Shown here one piece after another: positions 45,948 through 53,947 of a stretch of 64,000 bases of DNA; the first letter of the stretch is position 1, and each line of letters starts with the position of its first letter. A program made the position numbers and the translations under genes. Under the pieces are notes generated by a model that saw only the letters and a program-made list of their open reading frames with translations, did not search any database and was not told where the DNA came from. The stretch lies in contig NZ_CP155074.1 in the NCBI RefSeq assembly GCF_039621805.1, forward strand, positions 124,001-188,000. Direction: 5' to 3'. Origin of the DNA: Paraburkholderia sp. PREW-6R (GTDB taxonomy: Bacteria > Pseudomonadota > Gammaproteobacteria > Burkholderiales > Burkholderiaceae).

Positions 45948-47006
45948 CTAACGCCGTAATTCGCCGGGGCCTTTGCCGGTCCATCGCTTGAGCGCGCGAC
46001 GGAAATTCGCCGGATCGCTGAAGCCGAGCAGCATCGCAATGTCGTCGGTGCTCATTTTGGTTGTTTTCAGATACTCGGTTGCCAGCGAGCAACGCACGTC
46101 ATCCACGATCGCCACGAACGACGTACCCTCGCTTTCCAGGCGCCGCCGCAGCGTTCGGGTCGTCATTTTCAACGCGCTCGCGATGACTTCCATGCCAGGG
46201 AACTCGCCGGGTTTGCGCATCAGGATCTGATACACCTCGCCCGATACACCCACCGATGTTTTCGCCTGGCCTATCAGTCTGTCGCAGGTCTCCTGCAGCA
46301 ACGTGGCCGTGAGCCGGTGCGCCAGTTGAGGCTTCTGTTCCAGGATCCCGCTGTCGTAGTGAAGCTCGCATTGCGGCTCGTCGAAATAGCACGGACAGCC
46401 GAGATACTTCGGATAGAGATCCGCATGCGCCGGCGCCGGATACGAGAAGCACGCCCGGGTTGGCGGACAGGTGCGGCCGGCCACATCCTGAAGATGGGTC
46501 ACGTGTTGCGTGAACTGCTGTTCGAGCAGGAACGCGCGCAACTCAGGCGATGGGCTCGAAATGAACGCATCGGGAAAGGTCCAGATGCCTTCGTCGGGGT
46601 ACTCGGTCCACTCGATCGTGAGCGTGGGCGTGGCCAGCTGGTGGTACTTCACACCGAGGCGGAAATAGTCACGCAGCGAGAGACAGGACATCAGCGCGTA
46701 GCCGTACATGCCGTAAGCGGACAGATGCAGGCGCGAACCCACGAGAAACGGCGTCTCGGGACTGCACGACAGCAGAATTGCGTTTCTGCAGACAATGCCG
46801 TATTGCCGCACGGACGTGAGCGCGGACGCATCGTAAATCCGGTCCGCCGCGACGCCGCTGCCTTTCAGGCTGTGCTCGCGCGGGATGCCCTGCTCGCTGA
46901 GTACTTCCACCAGCGCGGCAATCTTGTACGGCGCGTAAATACGCTCGTTTTGCAACGGCAATCTGGACGACACCGCGTTCGACCTCCGAATGTCCCGGGA
47001 CAACAT
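45948..47006 (-). CDS. AraC family transcriptional regulator
   Basis: 352 residues. The N-terminal domain (YAPYKIAALVEVLSEQGIPR onward) resembles the arabinose-binding-like domain of OruR-type AraC regulators and is unusually rich in cysteines (GRTCPPTRACF, LGCPCYFDEPQCEL). The C-terminal double helix-turn-helix is PGMEVIASALKMTTRTLRRR and DDIAMLLGFSDPANFRRALK, ending with a typical W-T-G. It is divergent from the BKACE operon and is probably its activator; its 3' end meets the gallate operon. The effector is unknown. Confidence 0.87.
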   Translation of the reverse strand: MLSRDIRRSNAVSSRLPLQNERIYAPYKIAALVEVLSEQGIPREHSLKGSGVAADRIYDASALTSVRQYGIVCRNAILLSCSPETPFLVGSRLHLSAYGMYGYALMSCLSLRDYFRLGVKYHQLATPTLTIEWTEYPDEGIWTFPDAFISSPSPELRAFLLEQQFTQHVTHLQDVAGRTCPPTRACFSYPAPAHADLYPKYLGCPCYFDEPQCELHYDSGILEQKPQLAHRLTATLLQETCDRLIGQAKTSVGVSGEVYQILMRKPGEFPGMEVIASALKMTTRTLRRRLESEGTSFVAIVDDVRCSLATEYLKTTKMSTDDIAMLLGFSDPANFRRALKRWTGKGPGELRR

Positions 47007-47039
47007 CTGCCTGTCCGAAAATGACCTTACGAACTGGAT

Positions 47040-47087
47040 CGTATCTCACTAGTATCCGTATCACAACACGTCGTCCTGCAACAGGAC
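47040..47087. promoter_or_regulatory. Candidate operator region between AraC gene and BKACE operon
   Basis: CGTATC is directly repeated at 47040-47045 and 47057-47062, both followed closely by CAC, which could be AraC half-sites. Downstream, GTCCTG (47073-47078) and CAGGAC (47082-47087) form a perfect inverted repeat around CAA, 24 bases before the BKACE start codon. It could be an operator or an mRNA hairpin. Confidence 0.35.
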
Positions 47088-47110
47088 CGTCGGACAAACA
47101 GGAGATACGC

Positions 47111-48064
47111 TTGCTCAATCGTAAAGTCATCATTTCTTGCGCGATTACCGGCGCGACGCATACGCCGTCCATGTCCGAGTTCTTGCCGCTGACGCCGGCG
47201 CAAATCGCGTCGCAGTCGATCGAAGCCGCCCACGCTGGCGCGGCGATTCTTCACCTGCACGCGAGAGAGCCGTCCGATGGGCAGCCGACGCCGTCGCCCG
47301 ACGTGTTCAGCCAATTCGTGCCCGCGATCGTCGAGGCAACCGACGCGGTCATCAACATCACGACGGGCGGCAGCACCCGCATGACCCTGGCGGACCGGCT
47401 GGCCTACCCGCGTCTTGCCAGACCGGAAATGTGCTCGCTGAACATGGGCTCCATGAACTTTTCGATTCACCCGATCGCCGCGAAGATGGCGTCCTGGCGC
47501 TACGAGTGGGAGAAGGGTTTCATTGAGGGAATGGAAGACACGATCTTCCGCAATACGTTTCGCGACATCAAAACCATCATGCTCGAACTCGGCGAACACG
47601 GCACGCGCTTCGAGTTCGAGTGCTATGACGTGGGGCATCTGTATAACCTCGCGCATTTCGTCGAACAGGGTCTCGTCAAGCCGCCATTCTTCATCCAGAT
47701 GGTATTCGGCATTCTTGGCGGACTCGGCGCGGAACCGGAGAACATGGCGGTCATGCGCACGACGGCGGATCGTCTGTTCGGGCGTGAGAACTATCAGTTC
47801 TCGGTGCTTGGCGCGGGCCGGCATCAAATGGCTTTCGTCACGATGGGCGCCATCATGGGCGGCAACGTGCGCGTCGGTCTGGAAGACAGCGTCTTTCTGT
47901 CGAAGGGCGTGAAGGCCGAGACCAATGCGCAGCAGGTGCGCAAGATCCGGCGCATTCTCGAAGAGCTTTCGTTCGAAATCGCCACACCCGCCGAAGCACG
48001 GCAGATGCTCGGCCTCAAAGGCGCCGACAAGGTCAACTTCCAGGCAGCCGCATCGGCGGCGTAA
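47111..48064 (+). CDS. Beta-keto acid cleavage enzyme (BKACE, DUF849 family)
   Basis: 317 residues. The TIM-barrel family start VIISCAITGATHTPSMSE and the zinc-binding LHLHAREP (His48, His50) are clear, as are NMGSMNF and FSVLGAGRHQMAFVTMGAIM. BKACE enzymes use acetyl-CoA to cleave a beta-keto acid into acetoacetate and a new CoA ester. The start is a TTG at 47111 with AGGAG seven bases before; no ATG in the frame is equally placed. It leads an operon with a transporter and two SDRs, which could supply the beta-keto acid by oxidation of a beta-hydroxy acid. The side chain is not predictable by eye. Confidence 0.88.
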   Translation: MLNRKVIISCAITGATHTPSMSEFLPLTPAQIASQSIEAAHAGAAILHLHAREPSDGQPTPSPDVFSQFVPAIVEATDAVINITTGGSTRMTLADRLAYPRLARPEMCSLNMGSMNFSIHPIAAKMASWRYEWEKGFIEGMEDTIFRNTFRDIKTIMLELGEHGTRFEFECYDVGHLYNLAHFVEQGLVKPPFFIQMVFGILGGLGAEPENMAVMRTTADRLFGRENYQFSVLGAGRHQMAFVTMGAIMGGNVRVGLEDSVFLSKGVKAETNAQQVRKIRRILEELSFEIATPAEARQMLGLKGADKVNFQAAASAA

Positions 48065-48132
48065 ATGAGCGGCAAACGGCCGCGAACTCGAAGCAGCCAA
48101 AACAACAACGAGCAAACTTTGGTGGAGACAAC

Positions 48133-49476
48133 ATGGCAACCCAACCGACAGGCGCGGACAGTGGCGCTTTACACCGTATCGCGACGCATAAGGCGATGGT
48201 GCGGCTCATCCCGCTCATGTGCGCAATCTATTTCATGTCGTACCTCGACCGCACCAACGTATCGCTCGCCAAGGCGCGGCTCGCCGCCGACCTCGGCATC
48301 AGCGCCGCGGCATACGGGCTCGGCGCCGGCATTTTCTTTCTCGGCTATGCGTTGCTCGAAGTACCGAGCAATCTCGCCGCGCATCGCGTCGGGCCGCGCC
48401 GCTGGATCGCGCGGATCGCGGTTACGTGGGGCGCGCTGTCGGCGTCGATGATGTTCGTTCAGGGCGAGTGGTCGTTCTACGCAATCCGCGTGTTGCTCGG
48501 CATCGCCGAGGCCGGCCTCTTTCCGGCGCTGATGTACATGGTGACCATGTGGTTCGCCCCGCAGGACCGCTCGGTCGCGGTGGGATGGATCTACACGGCG
48601 CCCGCGCTCGCGCTGGTGATCGGCAATCCGCTGGGTGGCGCCTTCATGCAGATGGACGGATTCGCCGGCCTGCACGGCTGGCAGTGGCTCTTTTTGCTGG
48701 AGGGGTTGCCGACCATCCTCGTCGGTGTGCTTTTGTGGTTCAAGCTGCCGGAGAAGCCGTCCGACGCGCGCTGGCTGTCGCAGGAGGAAGCCCGCGTGCT
48801 CGAAGCGCGCGCCGTGCCCGACGCTGCACACGCCAGAATCCTGTCGGATGACTGGCTGGCCGCTTTGAAGCGCCCGGCGACCGTGCTGACCGGACTGATC
48901 TATTTCCTGAATCAGGTGGCGTTCGTCGGGCTCGTGTTCTTTACGCCCGCGATGATCCAGCAAATGCACGTGCAGTCGCCCTTCATGGTCGGCGTGTTGT
49001 CGAGCAGTGTCGGCATTGGCTTTCTGCTGGGCGTGCTGGTGCTGCCACGCATTCATCGGCGGGTCGGCAACGATTGCGTGTATCTCGGCATGCTGACGGC
49101 GGGCCTGATCGTGAGCGCGGTCCTGTTCATCTCGTCCGCGTGGCTGCCGGCGCAACTCGCCCTTTTTGTCGCGACGGCCTTTTTCGCAGGCGGCGTACTG
49201 CCGCTTTACTGGGCGATTTCGATGAAGCGTCTGCATGGCATCCAGGCCGCCGCCGGCCTTGCGTTCATCAACACCATTGGGCTGATTGGCGGGTTCGTCG
49301 GGCCCTATCTGTTCGGACTCGCGGAAAGCGCGTCGGGCAAGAGCGCGTCGGGCTTTTCGGTGGTGGTCGGCGCATCGGTCGTCGGGCTCATCCTCGTGCC
49401 GATGCTGGCCAAAGCAATCCAGTCCGAGAGCCGCCCGGCGGAGTCGCACGAAGCGCTGCTCAATATCGAACGATAA
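48133..49476 (+). CDS. MFS transporter, anion:cation symporter (ACS) family
   Basis: 447 residues with 12 predicted spans. The ACS signature is present: [20 protein letters not shown], then [20 protein letters not shown] and [19 protein letters not shown]. Members import organic anions such as sugar acids, tartrate, phthalate and hydroxy acids. GGTGGAGACAAC precedes the ATG. It is the second gene after the BKACE and is likely to import the substrate degraded by the operon. Confidence 0.88.
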   Translation: MATQPTGADSGALHRIATHKAMVRLIPLMCAIYFMSYLDRTNVSLAKARLAADLGISAAAYGLGAGIFFLGYALLEVPSNLAAHRVGPRRWIARIAVTWGALSASMMFVQGEWSFYAIRVLLGIAEAGLFPALMYMVTMWFAPQDRSVAVGWIYTAPALALVIGNPLGGAFMQMDGFAGLHGWQWLFLLEGLPTILVGVLLWFKLPEKPSDARWLSQEEARVLEARAVPDAAHARILSDDWLAALKRPATVLTGLIYFLNQVAFVGLVFFTPAMIQQMHVQSPFMVGVLSSSVGIGFLLGVLVLPRIHRRVGNDCVYLGMLTAGLIVSAVLFISSAWLPAQLALFVATAFFAGGVLPLYWAISMKRLHGIQAAAGLAFINTIGLIGGFVGPYLFGLAESASGKSASGFSVVVGASVVGLILVPMLAKAIQSESRPAESHEALLNIER

Positions 49477-49580
49477 GCCTAAGCGCATCGGCGCGCGTTG
49501 CTTCGGGTTGGAGTCCATATCGAAGCCATGCGCGTTCGTCCTACCATGAAGGCCCTTTTTCATCAAAACGAGTCGAAACA

Positions 49581-50321
49581 ATGAGGCTGAATAGCAAAGT
49601 AAGCATTGTCACGGGAGCGGGACAGGGCATCGGTGCCGCGACGGCGCTCAAGTTTGCGCAAGAAGGCGCGACCGTCGCGGTGTGCGACGTCAATCATGCT
49701 GCGGTCAGCGCGGTCGTCGCCGCCTGTCAGGAGGCGGGCGCGCAGGCGGTTGGCTTCACACTCGACGTGACCCGCCGCGAAGCGGTGGACGCCATGGTCG
49801 CGAACGTACTGGAGCGCTACGGCAGGATCGACGTGCTCGTGAATAACGCCGGCATTACCCGCGACGCACGCCTTCAGAAAATGACGATCGAACAGTTCGA
49901 CGACGTGATCGACGTCAATCTGCGTGGCGTCTTCCAGGCCTCGCAAGCGGTGGCGGAAAGCATGGTCAAGCAAGGTGCGGGCGTGATCCTGAACGCAAGT
50001 TCGGTGGTCGGCATTTACGGCAACTACGGCCAGACCAACTATGCGGCTTCCAAGTTCGGCGTGATCGGGTTCACCAAGACATGGAGCCGCGAGCTGGGAC
50101 CGAAAGGCGTGCGCGTCAATGCGGTTGCGCCGGGCTTCATCGACACGACGATCCTCGCGACGATTCCGGACGACGTACTCGCGAAAATGCGCGAACAGGT
50201 GCCGCTGCGCAGGCTGGGCAAACCAGAGGAGGTCGCGAATGTCTACGCCTTTCTGGCGAGCGACGAAGCAAGTTATATCAACGGCGCCGTGATCGAGGTA
50301 TCCGGCGGAATGTCGTTGTAA
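49581..50321 (+). CDS. Short-chain dehydrogenase, FabG-like
   Basis: 246 residues. The cofactor motif TGAGQGIG is near residue 12, NNAGITRDA is near residue 87 and the catalytic Tyr/Lys are in [13 protein letters not shown]. The layout is close to FabG and acetoacetyl-CoA reductases. It probably interconverts a beta-hydroxy and a beta-keto group with NAD(P). The ribosome-binding site is weak (GAG), and a 104-base gap separates it from the transporter gene, so expression may be partly separate. In context it would supply the beta-keto acid for the BKACE. Confidence 0.87.
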   Translation: MRLNSKVSIVTGAGQGIGAATALKFAQEGATVAVCDVNHAAVSAVVAACQEAGAQAVGFTLDVTRREAVDAMVANVLERYGRIDVLVNNAGITRDARLQKMTIEQFDDVIDVNLRGVFQASQAVAESMVKQGAGVILNASSVVGIYGNYGQTNYAASKFGVIGFTKTWSRELGPKGVRVNAVAPGFIDTTILATIPDDVLAKMREQVPLRRLGKPEEVANVYAFLASDEASYINGAVIEVSGGMSL

Positions 50322-50337
50322 TCAGTCAGGGAGAGCG

Positions 50338-51129
50338 ATGAAAACGGTTGACCTTCTCAAGCCGGCACCAGGCTTGCGCGTATTGATTTCGGGCGCGGCT
50401 GCGGGCATTGGCGCCGCCATTGCGCAGGCGTTTCTCGACGTCGACGCGGCAGTCTATGTTTGCGACGTCGATCCGCTGGCGATCGACAAAGTGAAAGCGG
50501 CGCACCCGCGGCTTCATGCGGGTGTCGCGGACGTTGCGGATCGCGAGCAGGTGGACCGCGTGATCGACGACGCGCGCAGCAAGCTCGGCGGCCTCGATAT
50601 TCTCGTGAACAACGCAGGCATTGCCGGCCCGACTGGCGCGGTGGAAGACATCGAACCCGAGCAGTGGGAGCGCACTGTGTCGACCAATCTCAACAGCCAG
50701 TATTACTTCCTGCACAAGGCCGTGCCGGTGCTGAAGGCAACGTCGCAGAATCCCTGCATCATTGCCATGGCCTCGGTGGCGGGGCGCCTGGGGTATCCGT
50801 ATCGCACGCCGTACGCGGCGACCAAGTGGGCGATTGTCGGCCTGGTTAAATCGCTGGCCGGCGAGCTGGGGCCGAGCAACGTACGCGTCAACGCGATCTT
50901 GCCCGGCGTGGTGGAAGGCGAGCGCATGGATCGCGTGATTTCGGCCCGAGCCGACGCGCTCGGTATCGGCTTCGAGCAGATGAAAAACGAGTACCTGCAG
51001 AAAATTTCGTTGCGACGCATGGTGACGGTGCAGGACGTAGCGGCGTTAGCGCTCTTCCTTGCTTCTCCGGCCGGTCAGAACATATCGGGCCAGGCCATCA
51101 GCGTCGATGGAAACGTCGAGTATCTGTGA
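50338..51129 (+). CDS. Short-chain dehydrogenase, second of the BKACE operon
   Basis: 263 residues. The cofactor motif is SGAAAGIG, NNAGIAGPT is near residue 92 and the catalytic pair is in TPYAATKWAIVGL. The longer C-terminal region MDRVISARADALGIGFEQMK is of the kind seen in SDRs that act on larger hydroxy acids or sugar acids. CAGGGAG lies six bases before the ATG and sixteen bases separate it from the first SDR gene. Two SDRs in one operon may use opposite enantiomers of a hydroxy acid or two successive hydroxyl groups; this is inference. Confidence 0.87.
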   Translation: MKTVDLLKPAPGLRVLISGAAAGIGAAIAQAFLDVDAAVYVCDVDPLAIDKVKAAHPRLHAGVADVADREQVDRVIDDARSKLGGLDILVNNAGIAGPTGAVEDIEPEQWERTVSTNLNSQYYFLHKAVPVLKATSQNPCIIAMASVAGRLGYPYRTPYAATKWAIVGLVKSLAGELGPSNVRVNAILPGVVEGERMDRVISARADALGIGFEQMKNEYLQKISLRRMVTVQDVAALALFLASPAGQNISGQAISVDGNVEYL

Positions 51130-51144
51130 ACTTGGAGCAGCCAA

Positions 51145-51174
51145 AGGGCGGCAGCGCATGGGCGCCTCCGCCCT
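51145..51174. terminator. Candidate terminator between the SDR and trpS genes
   Basis: AGGGCGG (51145-51151) pairs with CCGCCCT (51168-51174), and inner GCGC segments (51154-51157 and 51162-51165) extend the stem. It lies between convergent genes. Read on the minus strand after trpS, the 3' arm is followed by TTGG, so the T-tract is short. Confidence 0.45.
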
Positions 51175-51183
51175 CATCCGTGC

Positions 51184-52233
<1,050 letters not shown>

Positions 52234-52252
52234 TCAGCGTGCAGATACGAAA

Positions 52253-52274
52253 ATGCCGCCTGGGCTGGCGGCAT
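52253..52274 (-). terminator. Attenuator terminator upstream of trpS
   Basis: On the minus strand ATGCCGCC (52274-52267), loop AGCCCA and GGCGGCAT (52260-52253) form a perfect eight-pair GC-rich stem followed by TTT and CG. The hairpin lies 28 bases before the trpS start codon. Its 5' arm can instead pair with GGCGGC at 52308-52303, a stem that would prevent termination. Confidence 0.75.
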
Positions 52275-52302
52275 CACGTTTTCGATGTGCAGGAAGAAAC
52301 GG

Positions 52303-52308
52303 GCCGCC
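52303..52308 (-). promoter_or_regulatory. Antiterminator segment of the trpS attenuator
   Basis: GGCGGC on the minus strand (52308-52303) is complementary to GCCGCC inside the terminator's 5' arm. It begins 14 bases after the second Trp codon of the leader peptide, so a ribosome stalled at the Trp codons leaves it free, while a ribosome at the leader stop codon would cover it. CGCCG in the leader-peptide coding part can also pair with it as a competing segment. Confidence 0.6.
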
Positions 52309-52313
52309 GGTTT

Positions 52314-52364
52314 TCAGGCGCGCCACCAACGATGCTGGCTCGGCGAGGTCGGTTGCAGATTCAT
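52314..52364 (-). CDS. Tryptophan leader peptide of trpS (attenuator)
   Basis: A 16-codon open frame, MNLQPTSPSQHRWWRA, with two adjacent UGG Trp codons (52328-52323) three codons before the stop. Trp is the rarest amino acid in most proteins, so a WW pair in a short frame just before a synthetase gene for tryptophan is very unlikely to be chance. A terminator and a competing stem follow at the right distances. Translation speed at the Trp codons should decide whether trpS is transcribed. No good ribosome-binding site is visible, and a promoter -10 box sits just upstream, so the mRNA may be leaderless. Confidence 0.75.
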   Translation of the reverse strand: MNLQPTSPSQHRWWRA

Positions 52365-52371
52365 GCGCCCG

Positions 52372-52402
52372 AGTATATCGCAGCGTCCGGGTGGGCCGTC
52401 AA
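52372..52402 (-). promoter_or_regulatory. Promoter of the trpS attenuator transcript
   Basis: On the minus strand TTGACG (52402-52397, five of six consensus bases) and TATACT (52377-52372, five of six) are separated by 19 bases. The predicted start of transcription is about 52366-52364, at or next to the leader-peptide ATG. The spacer is two bases longer than ideal. Confidence 0.5.
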
Positions 52403-52465
52403 TTTGCGGCCCGACCGCGCGCCGATGCTCGCGCAACCCTGCCGCGCGTACGGCCGGAGAACGGG

Positions 52466-53146
52466 TCATGCAAGCGCCGCCATGCGCGCGCCGAGCCATC
52501 CACGCAAGGCGTCGACCTCTTCACCGCACACGGAGTGCGGCATCGGATATGCATGCCAGGCGACGTCATGACCTTGCGCGAGCGCGAAGTCGCGCGCGGC
52601 TTCGCCGAGCTGGATGGGCAGTACATCGTCGAAAGCGCCGTGGGCGGCGAAAATCGGCGTATGGCGGTTTGCCGGCGCAATGCGGCTTTCGATGAAAGCG
52701 CGTGACGGCACGTAGCCTGACAGCACGATCAGGCCGCCCAGCGTGTCGCGATGTGTGAGGCCAGCCGTGTAGGTCATCGCCGCGCCTTGTGAAAAGCCCG
52801 CGAGGAAAATTTTCGAAGTGGGAATGCCGCGCTGGTTTTGCGCGGCGATCAGCTGCCGCACGCTCGCGCACGACGCATCGAGACCGGCTTCGTCGACCTG
52901 TCGTTCGATGGACTGGAACGACAGGATGTCATACCAGGCGCGCATCACGTAGCCGTTGTTAGCGGTGACGGCCATTTCGGGCGCGTTCGGAAACACGAAG
53001 CGCACGGCGGGCCCACTGGCGAGACGTAATTCGGGGACGAGCGGCACGAAGTCGTTGGCATCGGCGCCGAGACCATGCAGCACGATTACTGCAAATTCGG
53101 GATTCGGCGCGGTGTCGATTTCAATCGGCGGTGGCGTGGGATTCAT
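52466..53146 (-). CDS. Carboxylesterase/phospholipase family alpha/beta-hydrolase
   Basis: 226 residues, the typical length. The oxyanion-hole HGLGADANDF is near residue 24, the nucleophile Ser is in GFSQGAAM, and the Asp and His are in AAHGAFDDVLPI and YPMPHSVCGEE. Such enzymes hydrolyse short acyl esters, thioesters or lysophospholipids in the cytoplasm. CGGAG lies nine bases before the ATG at 53146. It is upstream of trpS on the same strand but separated by 101 bases that contain the trpS promoter. Confidence 0.87.
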   Translation of the reverse strand: MNPTPPPIEIDTAPNPEFAVIVLHGLGADANDFVPLVPELRLASGPAVRFVFPNAPEMAVTANNGYVMRAWYDILSFQSIERQVDEAGLDASCASVRQLIAAQNQRGIPTSKIFLAGFSQGAAMTYTAGLTHRDTLGGLIVLSGYVPSRAFIESRIAPANRHTPIFAAHGAFDDVLPIQLGEAARDFALAQGHDVAWHAYPMPHSVCGEEVDALRGWLGARMAALA

Positions 53147-53174
53147 GGATGGCGGCTCCGAGGCGCGAAAGGTG

Positions 53175-53564
53175 TCAGATGACAGGGACCAGAATGAGCA
53201 CGATAGCAAACAGCGACACGACCCATGCCAGTGAGCGCAAATAGGGAATGCCGGCCGCGTAGAGGGGCACGTACACGACACGCGCCAGCAGGTAGAGCCA
53301 TGCGCCCCACGCCGTCAGTGCACCCTCGCGGCCTGCCACATGCGCGATCAGGATGGCGACCGCGAACACGGGCAGCGTTTCGAACAGATTGCGTTGCGCA
53401 CGCATGAGCCGGCCCGTAAGCCGGCCGACTGGCGGCCCGGGTTCATCGCGCGGTCCCGCGTTGTATTTCACGCCGGTTTCGCGATTACGGAGCAGCGCGG
53501 GCAACAGGACCTGTACCAGTGCGAGAACCAGTGTCCATGCAAGAAGAGTGAGTTCGATGCTCAT
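53175..53564 (-). CDS. MAPEG family membrane protein
   Basis: 129 residues with four predicted membrane helices (LTLLAWTLVLALVQVLLPAL at the start, VSLFAIVLILVPVI at the end). The loop RLMRAQRNLFETLPVFAVAI contains the conserved R-A-x-x-N-x-x-E motif of MAPEG proteins, which bind glutathione in characterised members. Bacterial members of this size are mostly uncharacterised. It lies 28 bases upstream of the carboxylesterase gene, so the two may be cotranscribed. Confidence 0.87.
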   Translation of the reverse strand: MSIELTLLAWTLVLALVQVLLPALLRNRETGVKYNAGPRDEPGPPVGRLTGRLMRAQRNLFETLPVFAVAILIAHVAGREGALTAWGAWLYLLARVVYVPLYAAGIPYLRSLAWVVSLFAIVLILVPVI

Positions 53565-53947
53565 GCTGTGTTCCCGGGTTGAATCGATCGAGTCTATCGC
53601 AACGCATGTGCCGGTCCTGCGTCTGATCCGGCCGGATCAAAACGCATCCATGAATCGACCAGAAACGGAAACGTATGATGAATAGACATGGCTCACGACC
53701 GACTGCGACTGCGGAAAGATGTTGAGTCGCGGCGGTCCGCGCCACGCTTATGTGTGGCCCATTACGTGGACCTTTAGGCCGAATTCGTTGATATGCACGC
53801 GCTGTCAGGTCCATTACAGTTCGCATTCGTCTGAGATAATCGCCGGGAATTTGCAGCACGGGATCACTCCAGCCTGATGTGAAACCAGGCCGTGAAGTGC
53901 CGGCCTCTCAGGGCTATGAATACCGAATGAAATGGGCAGGAGGAGAC
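53565..53947. other. Region upstream of the two-partner secretion locus
   Basis: About 380 bases that hold the promoter and leader of the secretion locus; GATAAT (53835-53840) could be a -10 box. Two short stems follow, GCCTG/CAGGC (53872-53890) and AGGCCG/CGGCCT (53887-53906), which overlap and so would be alternatives. I match them to no known riboswitch. Confidence 0.35.

Noticed and set aside
48169..49581. 470-codon open frame opposite the ACS transporter gene
   Set aside because: The plus strand encodes a complete MFS protein with family motifs. The reverse frame has only charged, low-complexity sequence.
53872..53906. Possible riboswitch in the leader of the secretion locus
   Set aside because: Two short overlapping stems are present, but I could match no conserved core of cyclic-di-GMP, cobalamin, fluoride or other known classes.
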